A stretch of DNA of 64,000 bases from Metellina segmentata. Its lineage: Eukaryota > Arthropoda > Arachnida > Araneae > Tetragnathidae. The translations under genes were made by a program, and so were the position numbers. The notes beneath the pieces are model-generated. The model was given only the letters and a program-made list of their open reading frames with translations. It searched no databases and was not told where the DNA came from. Each line of letters begins with the position of its first letter. Position 1 is the stretch's first letter. The DNA lies in NCBI GenBank assembly GCA_947359465.1, contig OX375873.1, positions 71,561,477-71,625,476 on the forward strand, given 5' to 3'. This document shows positions 22,587 to 35,630 of this stretch, piece by piece.

Positions 22587-23661
22587 CAGGGTAACCATAA
22601 AGTAACTTTCACTCTTTGGAGACATCTACTGTATCAAAATCGAATAAACGTAATGAAAACAAATTTAGAAATGAGATTTTTGAAAACATGGTGAAAAGTA
22701 CTCAGCTAAAATATTTTAGTAAAAAGAAGATTAGTAAGATTTAGCCAAAAGAAGAGAAATTTGGCGTTGTTGGAGTCCAACATATGCATTAAACGAAGAC
22801 AAAATAGACTATGTAGCTTCGACTGCGTACGTAATAAGCATGCCGCTAATTGCTGTCGGGTATGTGGCGCGTTGGAATAAAAAAATGGCAATAGACACAG
22901 CCTAACAGGGTAACCATCAAGTAACTTTCACTCTTTGGAGATATCTATGTCAAAATCGAATGAACGTAATAGAATCAAATTTAGAAATGAGATTTTTGAA
23001 AACATGGGGAAAAGTATTCAGCGAAAATATTTTAGTAAAAAGAAGATTAGTAAGATTTTAGTAAGATTTAGCCAAAAGAAGAGAAATTTGGCGTTGTTGG
23101 AGTCAAACATATGCATTAAACGAAGACAAAATAGACTATGTAGCTTCGTCTGCGTATGTAATAAGTATGCCGCTAATTGCTGTCGGGTATGTGGCGCGTT
23201 GGAATAGAAAAAATGGCAATAGACACAGCCTAATTTTGATCCAGCTCACAGGAAACAATATTTTATTCACCAGAATCAGGTTCCTATTGTCCACAGAGGC
23301 CGATTGCAATGTGTTGACCTTTCTTGTGCACAACAAATTGCATCCGGTATGGAGCATGCTCTACAGCTGAGCGTAATGAATCGCTTTGGATGTTCAGAGC
23401 AGCCCGTTTTATGTTCTGTTTCAAGGCATTCAAGTTCTTTGCATAATCCATTTTATCACCTTTTAATTTTTATTAATATTTGACTGTTTTCGACTCCAAC
23501 AGCACCAAATATCCCCTATCAGTGATTTTTGGTACAAAAAGTCATTTCGCTGAATACAACCATTTCTTCAAGTGTCATACCAGATTTAGTTCCACTCCGT
23601 TTAATCGATTTAGCTACAAATAATGCCTCAAAAGAGTGAAAGTTATTTAATGGCCACCAGG
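22587..23661. mobile_element. TA-flanked inverted-repeat element with duplicated left part
   Basis: The left end CAGGGTAACCATAAAGTAAC and right end (complement of GTTATTTAATGGCCACCAGG) form inverted repeats of about 33 bp sharing AACTTTCACTCTTT. TA lies on both sides (22585-22586, 23662-23663), as in Tc1/mariner-type elements. The left 319 bp occurs twice in tandem (22587-22905 and 22906 to about 23230). The middle gives no transposase I can recognise. Confidence 0.7.
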
Positions 23662-23745
23662 TATTACAAATCTCCACTTCTTTTCCACCAACAATAGATG
23701 TTGAGGTTAACATGTCTTGAGTATCATATTCTGTCTTATGTTTTA

Positions 23746-24010
23746 TTAGCAGAATTACCCGGGGTTGCCCGGATTGAATTGGTTAAATGTTATTGAAAAG
23801 TGATTAGACCAATACATTTTTTCAAACATTTACTGTAGCATGAAAAATAACTTTTTAACATCGTTTTAACTTTTTTATAGCTACTACAATTTACTTCGGA
23901 CGCAAATATGCATGCATGATATATCCATCCATATAATTCATTTCATATTCATTACACTCTTCTGCTATAAGACAAACTGCAAAGGTTTTTCTAAGGTGTA
24001 TACGTCAGAA
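23746..24010 (-). mobile_element. Helitron 3' end fragment, family of 31685
   Basis: On the minus strand it ends CCGGGCAACCCCGGGTAATT, then CTGCTAA|T, which is a hairpin plus CTRR-type terminus. Upstream sequence ('gtccgaagtaaattgtag') parallels the copies at 31685 and 33648. The 5' end is not found. Confidence 0.6.
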
Positions 24011-24580
24011 GTCGAATTAGAATTACCTTTGAAGTACAACGTATGGCTACCAATTTTAATTTACCTTAATCTATCTTATTTTTAAAATTATCTTATTTTA
24101 ACCGATCACTTTAACTATAAGAAGTCACACAACTTGCTTAAAAACGTTTTGTTTTGTATATTTTATTTATTTCTATGAAATAGAATTCTCATACCATTAC
24201 TCGTTCAACCAAATACTTCAAAAAAGTTGGTTGGAATATACATATACCACCACGAAATTACCCATGTTTAGTGTTATTTTGCAGGAGATAAAAATAATTC
24301 ATTAAAATTTAATCCTAATATCAGGTATGGGCAAAAGTACTACTCATTTTCGGAGAGGCATTTCCAGTTGAACTGACGTCATACATGACGTTGTGATGAC
24401 CAGAAACGTTGGCCAGTAAAACGTGTAGATACCCAGTATATAAATGCAAGGTGTTTCTGATAGTACAGCATTTATAAAAACATTCAAAACGGTGTAACAT
24501 GGCAAGTGATAAAGCGCACGTGAGACATTGTTGTACAAGTTCGAAAAGGTCAGTACTGTATCCGTAGAAGGCCGTAGTAT

Positions 24581-26349
24581 TAGTGATGCAAAAAACCCGG
24601 GAATTTTGGAAGAGGGGAATAAACACGGGAATTTTGGGGAATAAACCCGGAACTTTGGGGAACATTGGGAATAAACTAAACCAACCATTTTTTCACATTT
24701 TGTGGCTTCTTTTGGTTTGATGCTAAGTAAAACTATAAAGAGAAAACCCCATATATATAAAACTACAACCTGGAAAATTGTTTCAATAAAATTTAAATTT
24801 TCTTTTTTGGTGGAAAATATCGGTTTATTTTTTTTTGTATAAACAACATCAGCATTTATATCCAAATCCAGATGAATGTTGATGTGATGGTTTTGTTCCG
24901 AGACCTAGCAGCAAAAAATAAGATGAATGTTTGCATCAAAAACAATACTTTTGTAAACATTTCATATTATCTTTATATAAAGCAGTTACAATTTACTCTC
25001 TACTTTACTGATGATTCAATTTTCCACCTGCACTTGTAAGCCTTTTATGAAGGATTAATAGCTGAAAAAACAACGCAATATCAAGAGGATCTACTTGTAG
25101 ATTCTGATAGTCCTGGATCCATATACATAGTTTCTACGTCCGTTATCACCTCTTGGGATCCCACAATAACTGAAGGTTCATCGGCATCTGCCAAAGAATA
25201 TATAGAAAAAGACATTATTTGGGGTTTTTTAACGCATTTTTCTAAATGCTTTGCCATCTTAGTAGCATTTGGTACTAGATACTTCTTGTGGCAATACCTG
25301 CATTTAGCAGTCGTTTTATTGCCATGACCAAACTCTGATGTGTAATGACACCACACTGTTGAAGTTGGTCTTACCATTATCTGGAACACAAATCATCCCA
25401 TTAGCATGAAATAGAACACTAAATTAAATTTTAAATGCTTGAGTTCCCAATTAAAAGTTGTCAAAGGTACTAAACAACTAAGATGCTCTTAGCATTGATT
25501 GCATTATAAGTATTACTTATATAGATTGGTCTGAACTCATGAAATTCAATGATCCTAGTTCATGCATAAAACTGTTGAGTAAAAACACCAAAATCAAAAT
25601 TTAAAAACAAAATGCTCAGAATTCCAATAAATATCAAATTAGATTTTTAAATTTCCAACTAAACTTATACATAGTAAAAACCTGATTTTATGTTGGGAAG
25701 ATAGCTTTATCAATTGCTAATTGAAGTTTTAAAATTAGAATATAATATCACATTCAAAGAGCTAGTCAAAGAAACTATTAATTCACTGGGATATCAATTT
25801 GCATAAAATGATGACAATATAAATAGGAAACAGCCAATACAGAGAACTATTCAAAGGTTCAGAATATATAGTCAGAACTGTGCAAAGGTTTGAATGCACA
25901 CAAGGATTCACTTAAAAAGTTTGTTCTTATGGCTCATTGACAAAATAGATTTAGCTCAAAAATATTGTCATCACATGCGCCTATTAGTACTAGTAATATC
26001 CACAAAATCTCATTAATATTTACCTTTCAATTTTTTTAAATTGCAAGATGGCAAAATTTAGGTGATAAATGATATTCTATTTCTTTAAGACGAAAATTTT
26101 CTAAAATTGAAAGGGTCAGTGCAAACAGATGTTAGAGCCCGCCAAAAGAGTACACGTTTGAAGTTGCTGTTATGAACTATTAAGGAGTTTCTAAAAAAAT
26201 TATTGGTTTAAAATTTTCCAGACAAAGCATTAAAAATTTTCAAAATTCCCGAAACTTCAAAATTCTTGGAAGTTTTCAAAATTTCCTTCCCAAAAAACCG
26301 GGTTTATTCCCGGGAATAAACCGAGTTTTTTCCACCCTTTGCAACACTA
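24581..26349 (-). mobile_element. hAT element with perfect 8-bp target duplication
   Basis: CGTAGTAT flanks both sides (24573-24580 and 26350-26357). The ends TAGTGATGCAAAA and the complement of TTTGCAACACTA are inverted repeats, and both subterminal regions carry 'gggaataaac' and 'cccggga' motifs. It splits the mariner transposase, which confirms the boundaries. It is 1769 bp and keeps a BED zinc finger segment but no hAT catalytic domain that I can see, so it is a deletion derivative. Confidence 0.88.
25081..25389 (-). CDS. BED-type zinc finger fragment of hAT transposase
   Basis: A 102-codon minus-strand frame. From the first Met, the aromatic W13, then C30-x2-C33, H48 and C52 form the BED finger (VWCHYT... 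KCRYC ... KMAKHLEKC). BED fingers are the DNA-binding amino ends of many hAT transposases. A Met at residue 5 (MVRPTSTVW) is an equally good start. The frame ends soon after an acidic linker, where a full transposase would continue into the RNase H-like domain, so this is a remnant or one exon. It lies inside 24581-26349 and is not a host gene. Confidence 0.7.
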   Translation of the reverse strand: MFQIMVRPTSTVWCHYTSEFGHGNKTTAKCRYCHKKYLVPNATKMAKHLEKCVKKPQIMSFSIYSLADADEPSVIVGSQEVITDVETMYMDPGLSESTSRSS

Positions 26350-27450
26350 CGTAGTATACGTAAAGTTTATGGGGATGATGCAATTGACAACATCCTATGT
26401 CGTCGACGGTTTCGAAAATTCAGGGAAGGAGACAGAAGATGTCAAGATCAGGCAAGGTGTGGACGTCCTTCACTTGTTGGAGAAAAAGCTCTTGATCGAA
26501 TCATAAAAAACAGCCCAAATCCAACTATACCAGAATTAGCCCTAACCCTAACGTTCACCGTACAACAGTCGAAAGACGACTGGAAACATTGGATTTCACC
26601 AAAAAGTCGGATTGTTGGGTTCCACATCAGCTTATTGGATATAAACGGGAAAGGCGAATCGCCACCTGTGTTTCTTTCCTTTTCCGGTACCAAAATGAGC
26701 CATTCTTGACACAGATTGGGACAGAGGAGATGAAAAGTGGGTTATATACCATGACGTAAAGCGTCGGCTTCTTCCAAACCGCCTGCATCAACGTTGATAT
26801 CAGAACTTCATCCCAAGAACGTTTTGCTATGTGTGTGGTGGGATGTGCAGGGAATAATTCACGGGGAGGTCCTGCCAACTAACCAAACCATTAATGCCGC
26901 CTTCTACTGCCTTCGATTAGACAGACTGCAAAGAGGTGCAGTGTAGCCAATCGGCACGGTGTTATCCTCCATCACGGTAAAAAACAAGGTAAACGAGGCC
27001 CAAGCTGCTGTCATCACTCGTCAAAAAATAATTGGGTTTGGTTGGGAGATTCTACCTCACCCATTCTGTTCTCGTATTGAACCAACTCTTTCAGCCGAAA
27101 AATCTTTGATAATCTTGATGATTTGATAATTGCCATTCAAAACTTTTTCACTCCAAACCTCAGGACTCTTACCAACGTGGGATTCATCTCCGACCAGAAA
27201 TATGGCAAGATGTCATAGATAATAATGGCAAATATGCAGTCTTAAATATTTTGTGCTCTTTGCACTTCTTCATCGTCACAGAAATTAGGTAGAACTTTTG
27301 CACTTTCCAAATAATATGTATGTATGTAATAGGTAAAATACTAGAGCACATAAATACATACCAAAATTAAATTCAAATCATCCAAAAAATGTATAGTTCG
27401 GAAAAACAAAAGATACGATGAAGCGTGTCAAATTTGAACGACCTGAGTAT

Positions 27451-27990
27451 ACTTCGAAATAGAGAAATTCGAAAAAGGACGTTTGAAAAATATATTGATA
27501 GACAATATTGAATTAGTTACGAAAAAGAACACGAATTTACAAAACTTGGAAATGTTCAAATATCATCCCAACATTTTGCTATCTTAACTCAAATACACAA
27601 ACACGGAATGCTAAATCTAATTTATGAAATAAGACATTAATTCTGACTCTTTTTTGCCCTGTATTGAATTGCAAAATTACTCTTTTATGATCAATGAGTT
27701 ATTCGTTAGAGCTTTACGTGTTCCATTACAAAATGCAAGTTGTGCAGAATTAAGAATTTTAAAAGTATGAGTGCAAAATTTGGCTAGGATTGGTCAAACA
27801 GAGTACATTTGTATAGAGAACAGACGCTAATTCTGATTTATCGATATAGATATCGCCCTTTCTGGCCACCTCTTTCTGGTCGTTAAGCCTTTTGATGGTA
27901 GGATGGGTAACTTGGGTGGTAAGAAAATGTTACAAGTGGCATGCGTCAGAAGGTGGATTTAAACAAAAGCCGATATTGTTGATTGGTAGT
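27451..27990. other. No recognised gene or element
   Basis: AT-rich spacer with no domain or terminal-repeat signal between the mariner and the next SINE fragment. Confidence 0.5.
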
Positions 27991-27991
27991 A

Positions 27992-28095
27992 GAATTTACG
28001 TAGCTCTGGAGCAACAAAATACGCTAATGTCAATACCTCGTTCTTTTGAACCACGGTCAGATGACGAGGTTGAGCTGGGATCCTACTCTCCAAAC
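27992..28095 (-). mobile_element. SINE 3' body fragment
   Basis: The minus strand carries 'ctcgtcatctgaccgtggtt' and the 'ctctagtacg'-like tail in diverged form. Head absent. Confidence 0.6.
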
Positions 28096-28128
28096 TTGTT
28101 ACGCCAACGAAGTGTCGATTAAACAAAA

Positions 28129-29179
<1,051 letters not shown>

Positions 29180-29432
29180 ATTTTGAATTAAAACAGGGAT
29201 TCAATGTGTTTGATGTAGGTAGATGCGAAAGTAATATATATTCATTTATTTAATTTCCATCCGAAGTACACTGTAGGAAAAATAAAAATGTTGGAGAAAA
29301 CCAGTTTAAATTATTTTCCTATCATTAAATCTTAGTTGCATTTTCTACTAGAGAAGTGATTATATATTATGGTCACATTTTAAATCTTCATTTAACCATT
29401 TCAACGTGTGTAAAGTCGGGTAATTCTGCTAG
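29180..29432 (+). mobile_element. Helitron 3' end fragment, family of 31685
   Basis: It ends AAAGTCGGGTAATT, then CTGCTAG|T. Upstream 'catccgaagtacactgtagg' aligns with the same relative place in the copies at 23746, 31685 and 33648. It is opposite in orientation to those three. Confidence 0.6.
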
Positions 29433-29627
29433 TATTTATGTAAAAATAATTGAATCACTGAATTTAATGGTTCATAGTTTTAAAATGGGTCTAAATGAGA
29501 CATGCAACATCAGTAACTCGTGATTAGTTGAGCCTTAAGGGATTTTCAAAAGAAAGACTACTCTGTATGAAGCGTTTTTCAACCAAGTGCACTGAAGATA
29601 TTTCAGCGTTATTTTCCATACGGCATC

Positions 29628-29742
29628 TCGTCATCTGACCGTGGTTCAAAATTACGTGGTGTTGTCCTCTGATTCCTCTTAAGGGATTGATCCTGGACCG
29701 TCGTCAATAGTCCGTTGTGTTGCTCAAGTACGACGTTAACCC
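29628..29742 (+). mobile_element. SINE 3' body fragment
   Basis: 'ctcgtcatctgaccgtggtt' to 'gctcaagtacgacgttaac' matches the SINE tail. It is 5'-truncated. Confidence 0.8.
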
Positions 29743-31499
29743 TTCTTTGCATGATTTTTTCTTTATTGGTGAAATAAATCAAGGTGATATAATTCATTCA
29801 TGTTCAAAATTAAAGGAAAAATGGTTAAAAAAATCTTAGTATATATTTATAGTATAAATTTATCAAAAAACAATATGATGGTATCATGTGGTATTTTTTA
29901 AATTAAACGCAAACTTTTTCAGAAATTGCTCTAAAAATAACAGAAACACATGTTACAAACCTTTCTTCTACTCATTTGCACTTTTTTAGCAATAGAAACT
30001 CAAATATAATAAAACAAAATTAAAAACGAAATCATACGTTTATTGCAACTACAACAAACAGCGGAGTGACAACTTCAAGCTCGTTTTACTGATAGTGACA
30101 CTTGCTTATTTTTGACAGCTATGTTATTTTTATGCAATGGACATTAAAAAGGTATCCAGACACGATCAACAAAGTGAACTTGTTCTTTTATATAATTTTT
30201 GGGCATTCAATGTTATGATGTAAATTTCCACCATTATGCAAAGAAGGGTTAACTAAAAATTGTCTTACCTTACCATACGGCAGCTCTTATAATACTTTTT
30301 AAATGACACATATCTTGGTATTTGGTACACTGGAGCAACACAAGTGATAAATATCTTAAAATTTGCGATCATAAATTCCTATCATCAACGCATCTCTTGA
30401 TTTTCTGCTAGTAACTTCGTTTATGTCATGGCAATGATGAAAATGCGATATTTAGCCTTTAATACAAAATCAAATTGCGTCGAAAAATTTAGAATTTAAT
30501 TACGACACAACTTAAAAAGCATGGAACATGTAACGAAATATACGGAGCATGTGCGCGTATCTTCATGCTTTTCTTCCGTTAGCTCGGTTTGAAGATATAT
30601 CACTTGGTTGTGGGAAAAGCAAGAATACTTATATGAAACAAATTATTAATTGGTTAAAGCGATTATCAAGACTAGTGATTAAAAACTAGCAGACTAGTGA
30701 TTAAAAACACTAGTCTGCTCTTCGGTAGTCAATTCGATTCGTAAGCCTAAGTGACTTATCCTTCTGAATAAAAGATCTTTTGGCAACGACTACGCCCACA
30801 AGCTCTGCCTATTCCATAAGAAGGTTAGTATTATCTTAAAGTATACTGTAATTAATGGATGGAACACTCATACTGATTTTGGCTGCGTTTTTATGTTTAT
30901 TTACATCATAGATTTGTGAGTAGTTAAACAAAAAGCTTGTTTGTGGTTGAAAATTACAATACATTTCAAATAGTAACTAAGAGACTGATTTTTTCTTAGT
31001 AACTGATTTTGAACAATTAAATAAAAAACTTTCTCGTGGTTAAAAATTCACCAAAATTCTGAACTCAATCCATTTATTGCAAAAGCATCAAAATACATCC
31101 AGGTCAATGTTTATTTCAGTATTTTTTTCAAAACCTTTTTCGTTGATGACACCGATGCGTTATAACCAACACCTCTCGCATGAATGGGATAATACATCAA
31201 TATAGACATGGCGGAGAAAGTAAGGCATAGTATCCATGTCAGACAAGTTGCCTAAGGTGCTGTTCCACATGATATTGGGTTAAAGTGCGCAAAAAATATG
31301 ACACCCGAGATATGATATAAAGCAAAGAAGCCCTCTTCAAACTCTTGTCCATGAGGCAAGTTTTTCAAAAAGGGACGGTACGTGATATATTTTGAATATA
31401 TTTAGAAGGGAATATCATTTTGTATAGTTATGTTGAGAAATGCATAGAAAAAGTACGCCTTAGAATTCTCAAAGAAGTCTGGAAAATGCTACGTCCGTT
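29743..31499. other. No recognised gene; one short perfect hairpin
   Basis: AT-rich and mostly featureless. AGCAGACTAGTG (30688-30699) and CACTAGTCTGCT (30708-30719) form a perfect 12-bp hairpin, and 'gactagtgattaaaaac' is directly repeated there. Confidence 0.6.
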
Positions 31500-32206
31500 A
31501 AGTAGTTTTATTATTTAAAAAATGAATAGAATATTCATAGAGCATAAAATATAGGTAGTTGTAGGTAATCTTTGCTCGTTATATTTTCTGTGTTTCATAA
31601 ATATTATTGAGAATTTAATTTTTATTTCCTTAACAAAACAAACAAATACATTTATAGCTTCAGTCTTTCGGATTTTATAATTTACTAGCAAAATACCCGA
31701 CCTTACTCGGTTTGAATTGGTTTACTCTTGATTGAAGAGATAATCAAAATATATAATGACTTAGTTTTTTGTAGAATAAAAATTTATTTTAACATCTTTC
31801 ACCATCTTTATACTTTCTACAACTTACTTTGGACACAAATCCTACACATGCATATCCATTCATGTAATACATTTCAAATACATCGCACAATTGCTGTATG
31901 ACAAAGCTACAAAATGACGAAAGGTGTTACTAAGGTTACTACTAAAGACGATAAAAATTACTATAAAAGACGATTTATAGGAAGATTTGGAATTCCCTTT
32001 CTTAAGTTCTTTTCATGTTCAACTCAATTCATTGAAATTACGATTTACGGCGAGTGCTCTCGCACTCATAGTCAACAAAACCATATTTTTTTACTTGTGG
32101 CACTCTTGCCTCCGGTATACGACATTGTGAAATTTTGCAATCTTCTCCTGTCATTATTACAACGAATTTTTTAATGTTGGAAAAAGTTCCAGTTTGGATT
32201 AATAAA

Positions 32207-32380
32207 CATTATTATTCTTTCAATAACGGCATTATTCTTTAAATAACGGCATTATTCTTTAAATAACGGCATTATTCTCTAAATAACGGCATTATTCTTT
32301 AAATAACGGCATTATTCTTTAAATAACGGCATTATTCTTTAAATAACGGCATTATTCTTTCAATAATGGCATAACTACAC
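32207..32380. repeat. 20-bp minisatellite, about 8.5 copies
   Basis: The unit ATTATTCTTTAAATAACGGC is repeated with few changes. The equivalent site in the second Helitron (34155-34215) has only about three units. Confidence 0.95.
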
Positions 32381-33233
32381 TTAAAATTTACTGAAAATTT
32401 ATACTGACTTACCTAACATTTTTAAGTCTAATACTTTGTGGTGCTGTTGCGTGTGATGAGAAGGAAAACACATTTATTAAAATAATAAATATTTAAAACA
32501 GGAAACAGCGAAGTAAAACAAAATAAAAGATGCCGCAAAAAATTTTTCTAAAGATATTAATTTGAGATTCAATTTTATCTCTTGATCTCGCACAGTTGCC
32601 ACAACTTACAACTAAAAGTGTACAAAATTTAGAATTGTGAAATTAATTCAGAGCGAAAGAACCAGAAAAAATATCACTGCTCGCGCGATCTTGTTCATTC
32701 TCGTTTCATTGAAAAATATCGTCTGTCCCAAATATTCGGAAATCGTTTTCATTGCGCAAATAAAAAAAATAAGACTCGAAATAAATGAAGCATCAGAGAT
32801 GAAATTCCATAAAAAAAATAATTTTCTGAAGAATAATTACTTTTTCAGCAGTATTGGTAAAGCAATCGAAGTAATCGTAATATTCAATAGACATTCCAAT
32901 TTTTCCAAAACTACCAAATTATGGTTGATTTAAGTATACTTACTCAGGTGTTTTAGCATGAAACTCAACTAAATATAACAATAAAGAAATGTTTAATATT
33001 GCATTCACTAAATTAATAGATAATGTATAAAATACAATACAATGCAATCAAATATCTGGAATACAATTCATGTGATGTCTACACAAACACACAAACACAA
33101 AATCGAGCATAGAACAGAAAGACGGACATACAGACTTTCGCAACCAATGCCACTCACTAAATCAAGATAAGTACTCACTGTATGCAAATTTTCATGAAAA
33201 TATCTTAAACCGCGTGGACGTGTATAGGGCACA

Positions 33234-33281
33234 ACATACAGACAGACAGACAGACAGACGGACAGACAGACAGACAGACAC
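33234..33281. repeat. (CAGA)n microsatellite
   Basis: About eleven units with one interruption (gacggaca). The second Helitron has about three at 35080-35097. Confidence 0.95.
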
Positions 33282-33647
33282 CAAACGAGAAAAAGGCGGA
33301 TTCGGCATCTGAAGGGTCCAAAACGGATAGAAAACTTGAAATGGGTCGAAAATATTGAATGTACAAACAAACACTCCATTCTTATTTATATAGATACGAC
33401 AGGAAATAAACATCTCGGATGATAGGTTAGTAATTGAATTAAAGTCGCGCTATCGTTAACGCTAAATCGTTTTACTATTTAAAAAAATGAATAGAATATT
33501 CAAAGAGCATAAAAGTAGTTAGTTGTACGTAATATTGCTCATTATATTCTCTGTGTTTCTTAAATATTATTGAGAATTTAATTTTTATTTCCTCAACAAA
33601 ACAAACAAATACCTTTATAGCTTCAGTCTTTCGGATTTTATAATTTA

Positions 33648-35210
33648 CTAGCAAAATACCCGACCTTACTCGGTTTGAATTCGTTTACTCTAGATTGAAG
33701 AGATAATCAAAATATATAATGACTTACGTTTTTTGTAGAGTAAAAATTTATTTTAACACCTTTCGCCATCTTTATATTTTCTACAACTTACTTTGGACAC
33801 AAATCCTACACATGCATATCCATTCATGTAATACATTTCACATACATCGCACAATTGCTGTATGACAAAGCTCAAAAAGACGAAAGGTGATACTAAGGTT
33901 ACTACTATAAAAGACGATTTATAGGAAGATTTGGAATTCCCTTTCTTAAGTTGTTTTCATGTGCAACTCAATTAATCAAAATTACGATTTACGGCGAGTG
34001 CTCTCGCACTCATAGTCAACAAAACAATATTTTTTTACCTGTGGCACTCTTGCCTCCGGTATGCGACATTGTGAAATTTTGCAATCTTCTCCTGTCATTA
34101 CTACAACGAATTTTTTAATGTTGGAAAAAGATCTAGTTTGGATTTTTAAACATCATTATTCTTTAAATAACGACATTATTCTTTAAATAACGGCATTATT
34201 CTTTAAATAACGGCATAACTACACTTAAAATTTACTGAAAATTTATACTGACTTATCTAACATTTTCAAGTCTAATACTTTGTGGTGCTGTTGGGTGTGA
34301 TGAGAAGGAAAACACATTTATTAAAATAATAAATATTTAAAACAGGAAACAGCAAAGTAAAACAAAATAAAAGATGTCGTAAAAAATTGTTCCAAAGATA
34401 TTAATTTGTGATTCAATTTTATCTCTTGATCTCGCACAGTTGTCACAACTTACAACTAAAAGTGTACAAAATTTAGAAATGTGAAATTAATTCAGAGCGA
34501 AATAACCAGAAAAATATCACTGCTCGTGCGATCGTGTTCTTTCTCGTTTCATTGAAAAATATCGTCTGTCCCAAATTTTCGGAAATCGTTTTCATTGCGC
34601 AAAGAATAAAAATAAGACTCGAAATAAATGACGTATCAGAAATGAAATTCCATAAAAAAAAATTTTTTTTTGCAGAATAATTACTTTTTCAGCAGTACTG
34701 GTAAAGCAATTGAATTAATCGTAATATTCAATAGACATTCCAATTTTTCCAAAACTACCAAATTATGGTTGATTTAAGTATACTTACTCAGGTGTTTTAG
34801 CATGAAACTCGTCTAAATATAACAATAAAGAAATGTGTAATATTGCATTCACTAAATTATTAGATAATGTATAAAATAAAATACAATGCAATCAAATATC
34901 TGGAATACAGTTCATGTGATGCTTACACAAACACATAAACACAAAATCGAGCATAGAACAGAAAGACGGACAGACAGACTTTCGCAACCAATTCTACTCA
35001 CTAAATCAAGATAAGTACTCTCTGTATGCAAATTTCCATGAAAATATCTTAAACCGCGTGGACGTGTATAGGGCACAACATACAGACAGACAGACACCAA
35101 ACGAGAAAAAGGCGGATTCGGCATCAGAAGGGTCCAAAACGGATATAAAACTTGAAATGCGTCGAAAATATTGAATGTACAAACAAACACTCCATTCTTA
35201 TTTATATAGA
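33648..35210 (-). mobile_element. Non-autonomous Helitron, copy 2 (1563 bp)
   Basis: Same termini and flanks as copy 1 (CTAG at 33648-33651, TC complement at 35209-35210). The body is highly similar, with shorter internal repeat tracts that account for most of the length difference. Confidence 0.85.
34155..34215. repeat. 20-bp minisatellite, about 3 copies
   Basis: The contracted counterpart of the tract at 32207-32380. Confidence 0.9.
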
Positions 35211-35522
35211 TACGACAGGAAATAAACATCTCGGATGATAGGTTAGTAATTGAATTAAAGTCGCGCTATCGTTAACGCTAAATCGTTTTAGTATTTAAAA
35301 TAATGAATAGAATATTCAAAGAACATAAAAGTAGTTAGTTGTTGGTAATCTTGCTCATTATATTCTCTGTGTTTCTTAAATATTATTGAGAATTTAATTT
35401 TTATTTTCTCAATAAAACAAATAAGTACATTTATAGCTTCAGTCTTTCGGATTTTATAATTTGTACGATAACAAATAAACATCTCGGATGATAGGTTTGT
35501 AGTGTGATTAAAGTCACGCTAT

Positions 35523-35630
35523 AGCAACACAACGGACTATTAATGACGGTTCGGAATCAATACGAAAGGGTAAGATCTGAGAATACCACCTACATCTCGG
35601 ATTGAATGCACTCTCAAACTTCAGTTAGAT
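35523..35630 (-). mobile_element. SINE tail fragment, diverged
   Basis: The minus strand carries the end motif 'ccgttgtgttgct', preceded by 'ccgaaccgtcattaatagt'. It directly follows the third tandem unit. Confidence 0.55.

Larger units (their letters stand above)
24340..27450 (+). pseudogene. mariner transposase pseudogene, interrupted by a hAT element
   Basis: A start-like MASDKAHVRHCC appears at 24499. After the hAT (24581-26349) the frame resumes with the HTH-type block VYGDDAIDNILCRRRFRKF (near 26360), FREGDRRCQDQARCGRPS, ALDRII, and later VWWDVQGIIHGEVLP (near 26833) and RQKIIGFGWEILPHP (near 27020). These are the usual order of a mariner transposase, including the WWD catalytic block. 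The second aspartate region is altered to LHHGKN, and stops and frame changes abound, so it is inactive. Terminal repeats are too decayed for exact ends. Confidence 0.75.
31685..33394 (-). mobile_element. Non-autonomous Helitron, copy 1 (1710 bp)
   Basis: In element orientation it begins TCTATATAAATAAGAATGG after A (33395 complement) and ends GGGTATTTTGCTAG before T, with a CCGA...TCGG stem-like stretch just upstream of the end. This is a canonical A|T insertion with TC and CTAG termini. No Rep/helicase is visible. It contains an expanded 20-bp minisatellite and a (CAGA)n tract, and short open frames inside are not convincing genes. Confidence 0.85.
31500..35523. repeat. Three tandem units, two carrying a Helitron and one empty
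   Basis: The anchor 'aatgaatagaatattca' occurs at 31521, 33486 and 35302 (periods 1965 and 1816). Each unit has a left flank ending '...cggattttataattt' and a right flank beginning 'tacga.a..aaataaacatc' and 'tctcggatgataggtt'. In units 1 and 2 a Helitron lies between the flanks. In unit 3 (35280-35523) the flanks join directly at 35463/35464. Confidence 0.88.

Noticed and set aside
25081..25389. Host BED zinc finger gene
   Set aside because: It lies wholly between hAT terminal repeats with an 8-bp target duplication, so it belongs to the transposon.
26541..26556. CCCTAACCCTAAC, telomere-like repeat
   Set aside because: Only two units inside a mariner pseudogene. Chance or coding sequence.
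32207..32380. CRISPR-like regular repeats
   Set aside because: The 20-bp units are directly adjacent without spacers, inside a eukaryotic Helitron. It is a minisatellite.
33068..35229. Minus-strand frames rich in SVCLSVCLS
   Set aside because: They come from the (CAGA)n tract and Helitron sequence. The motif varies with tract length and there is no independent coding signal.
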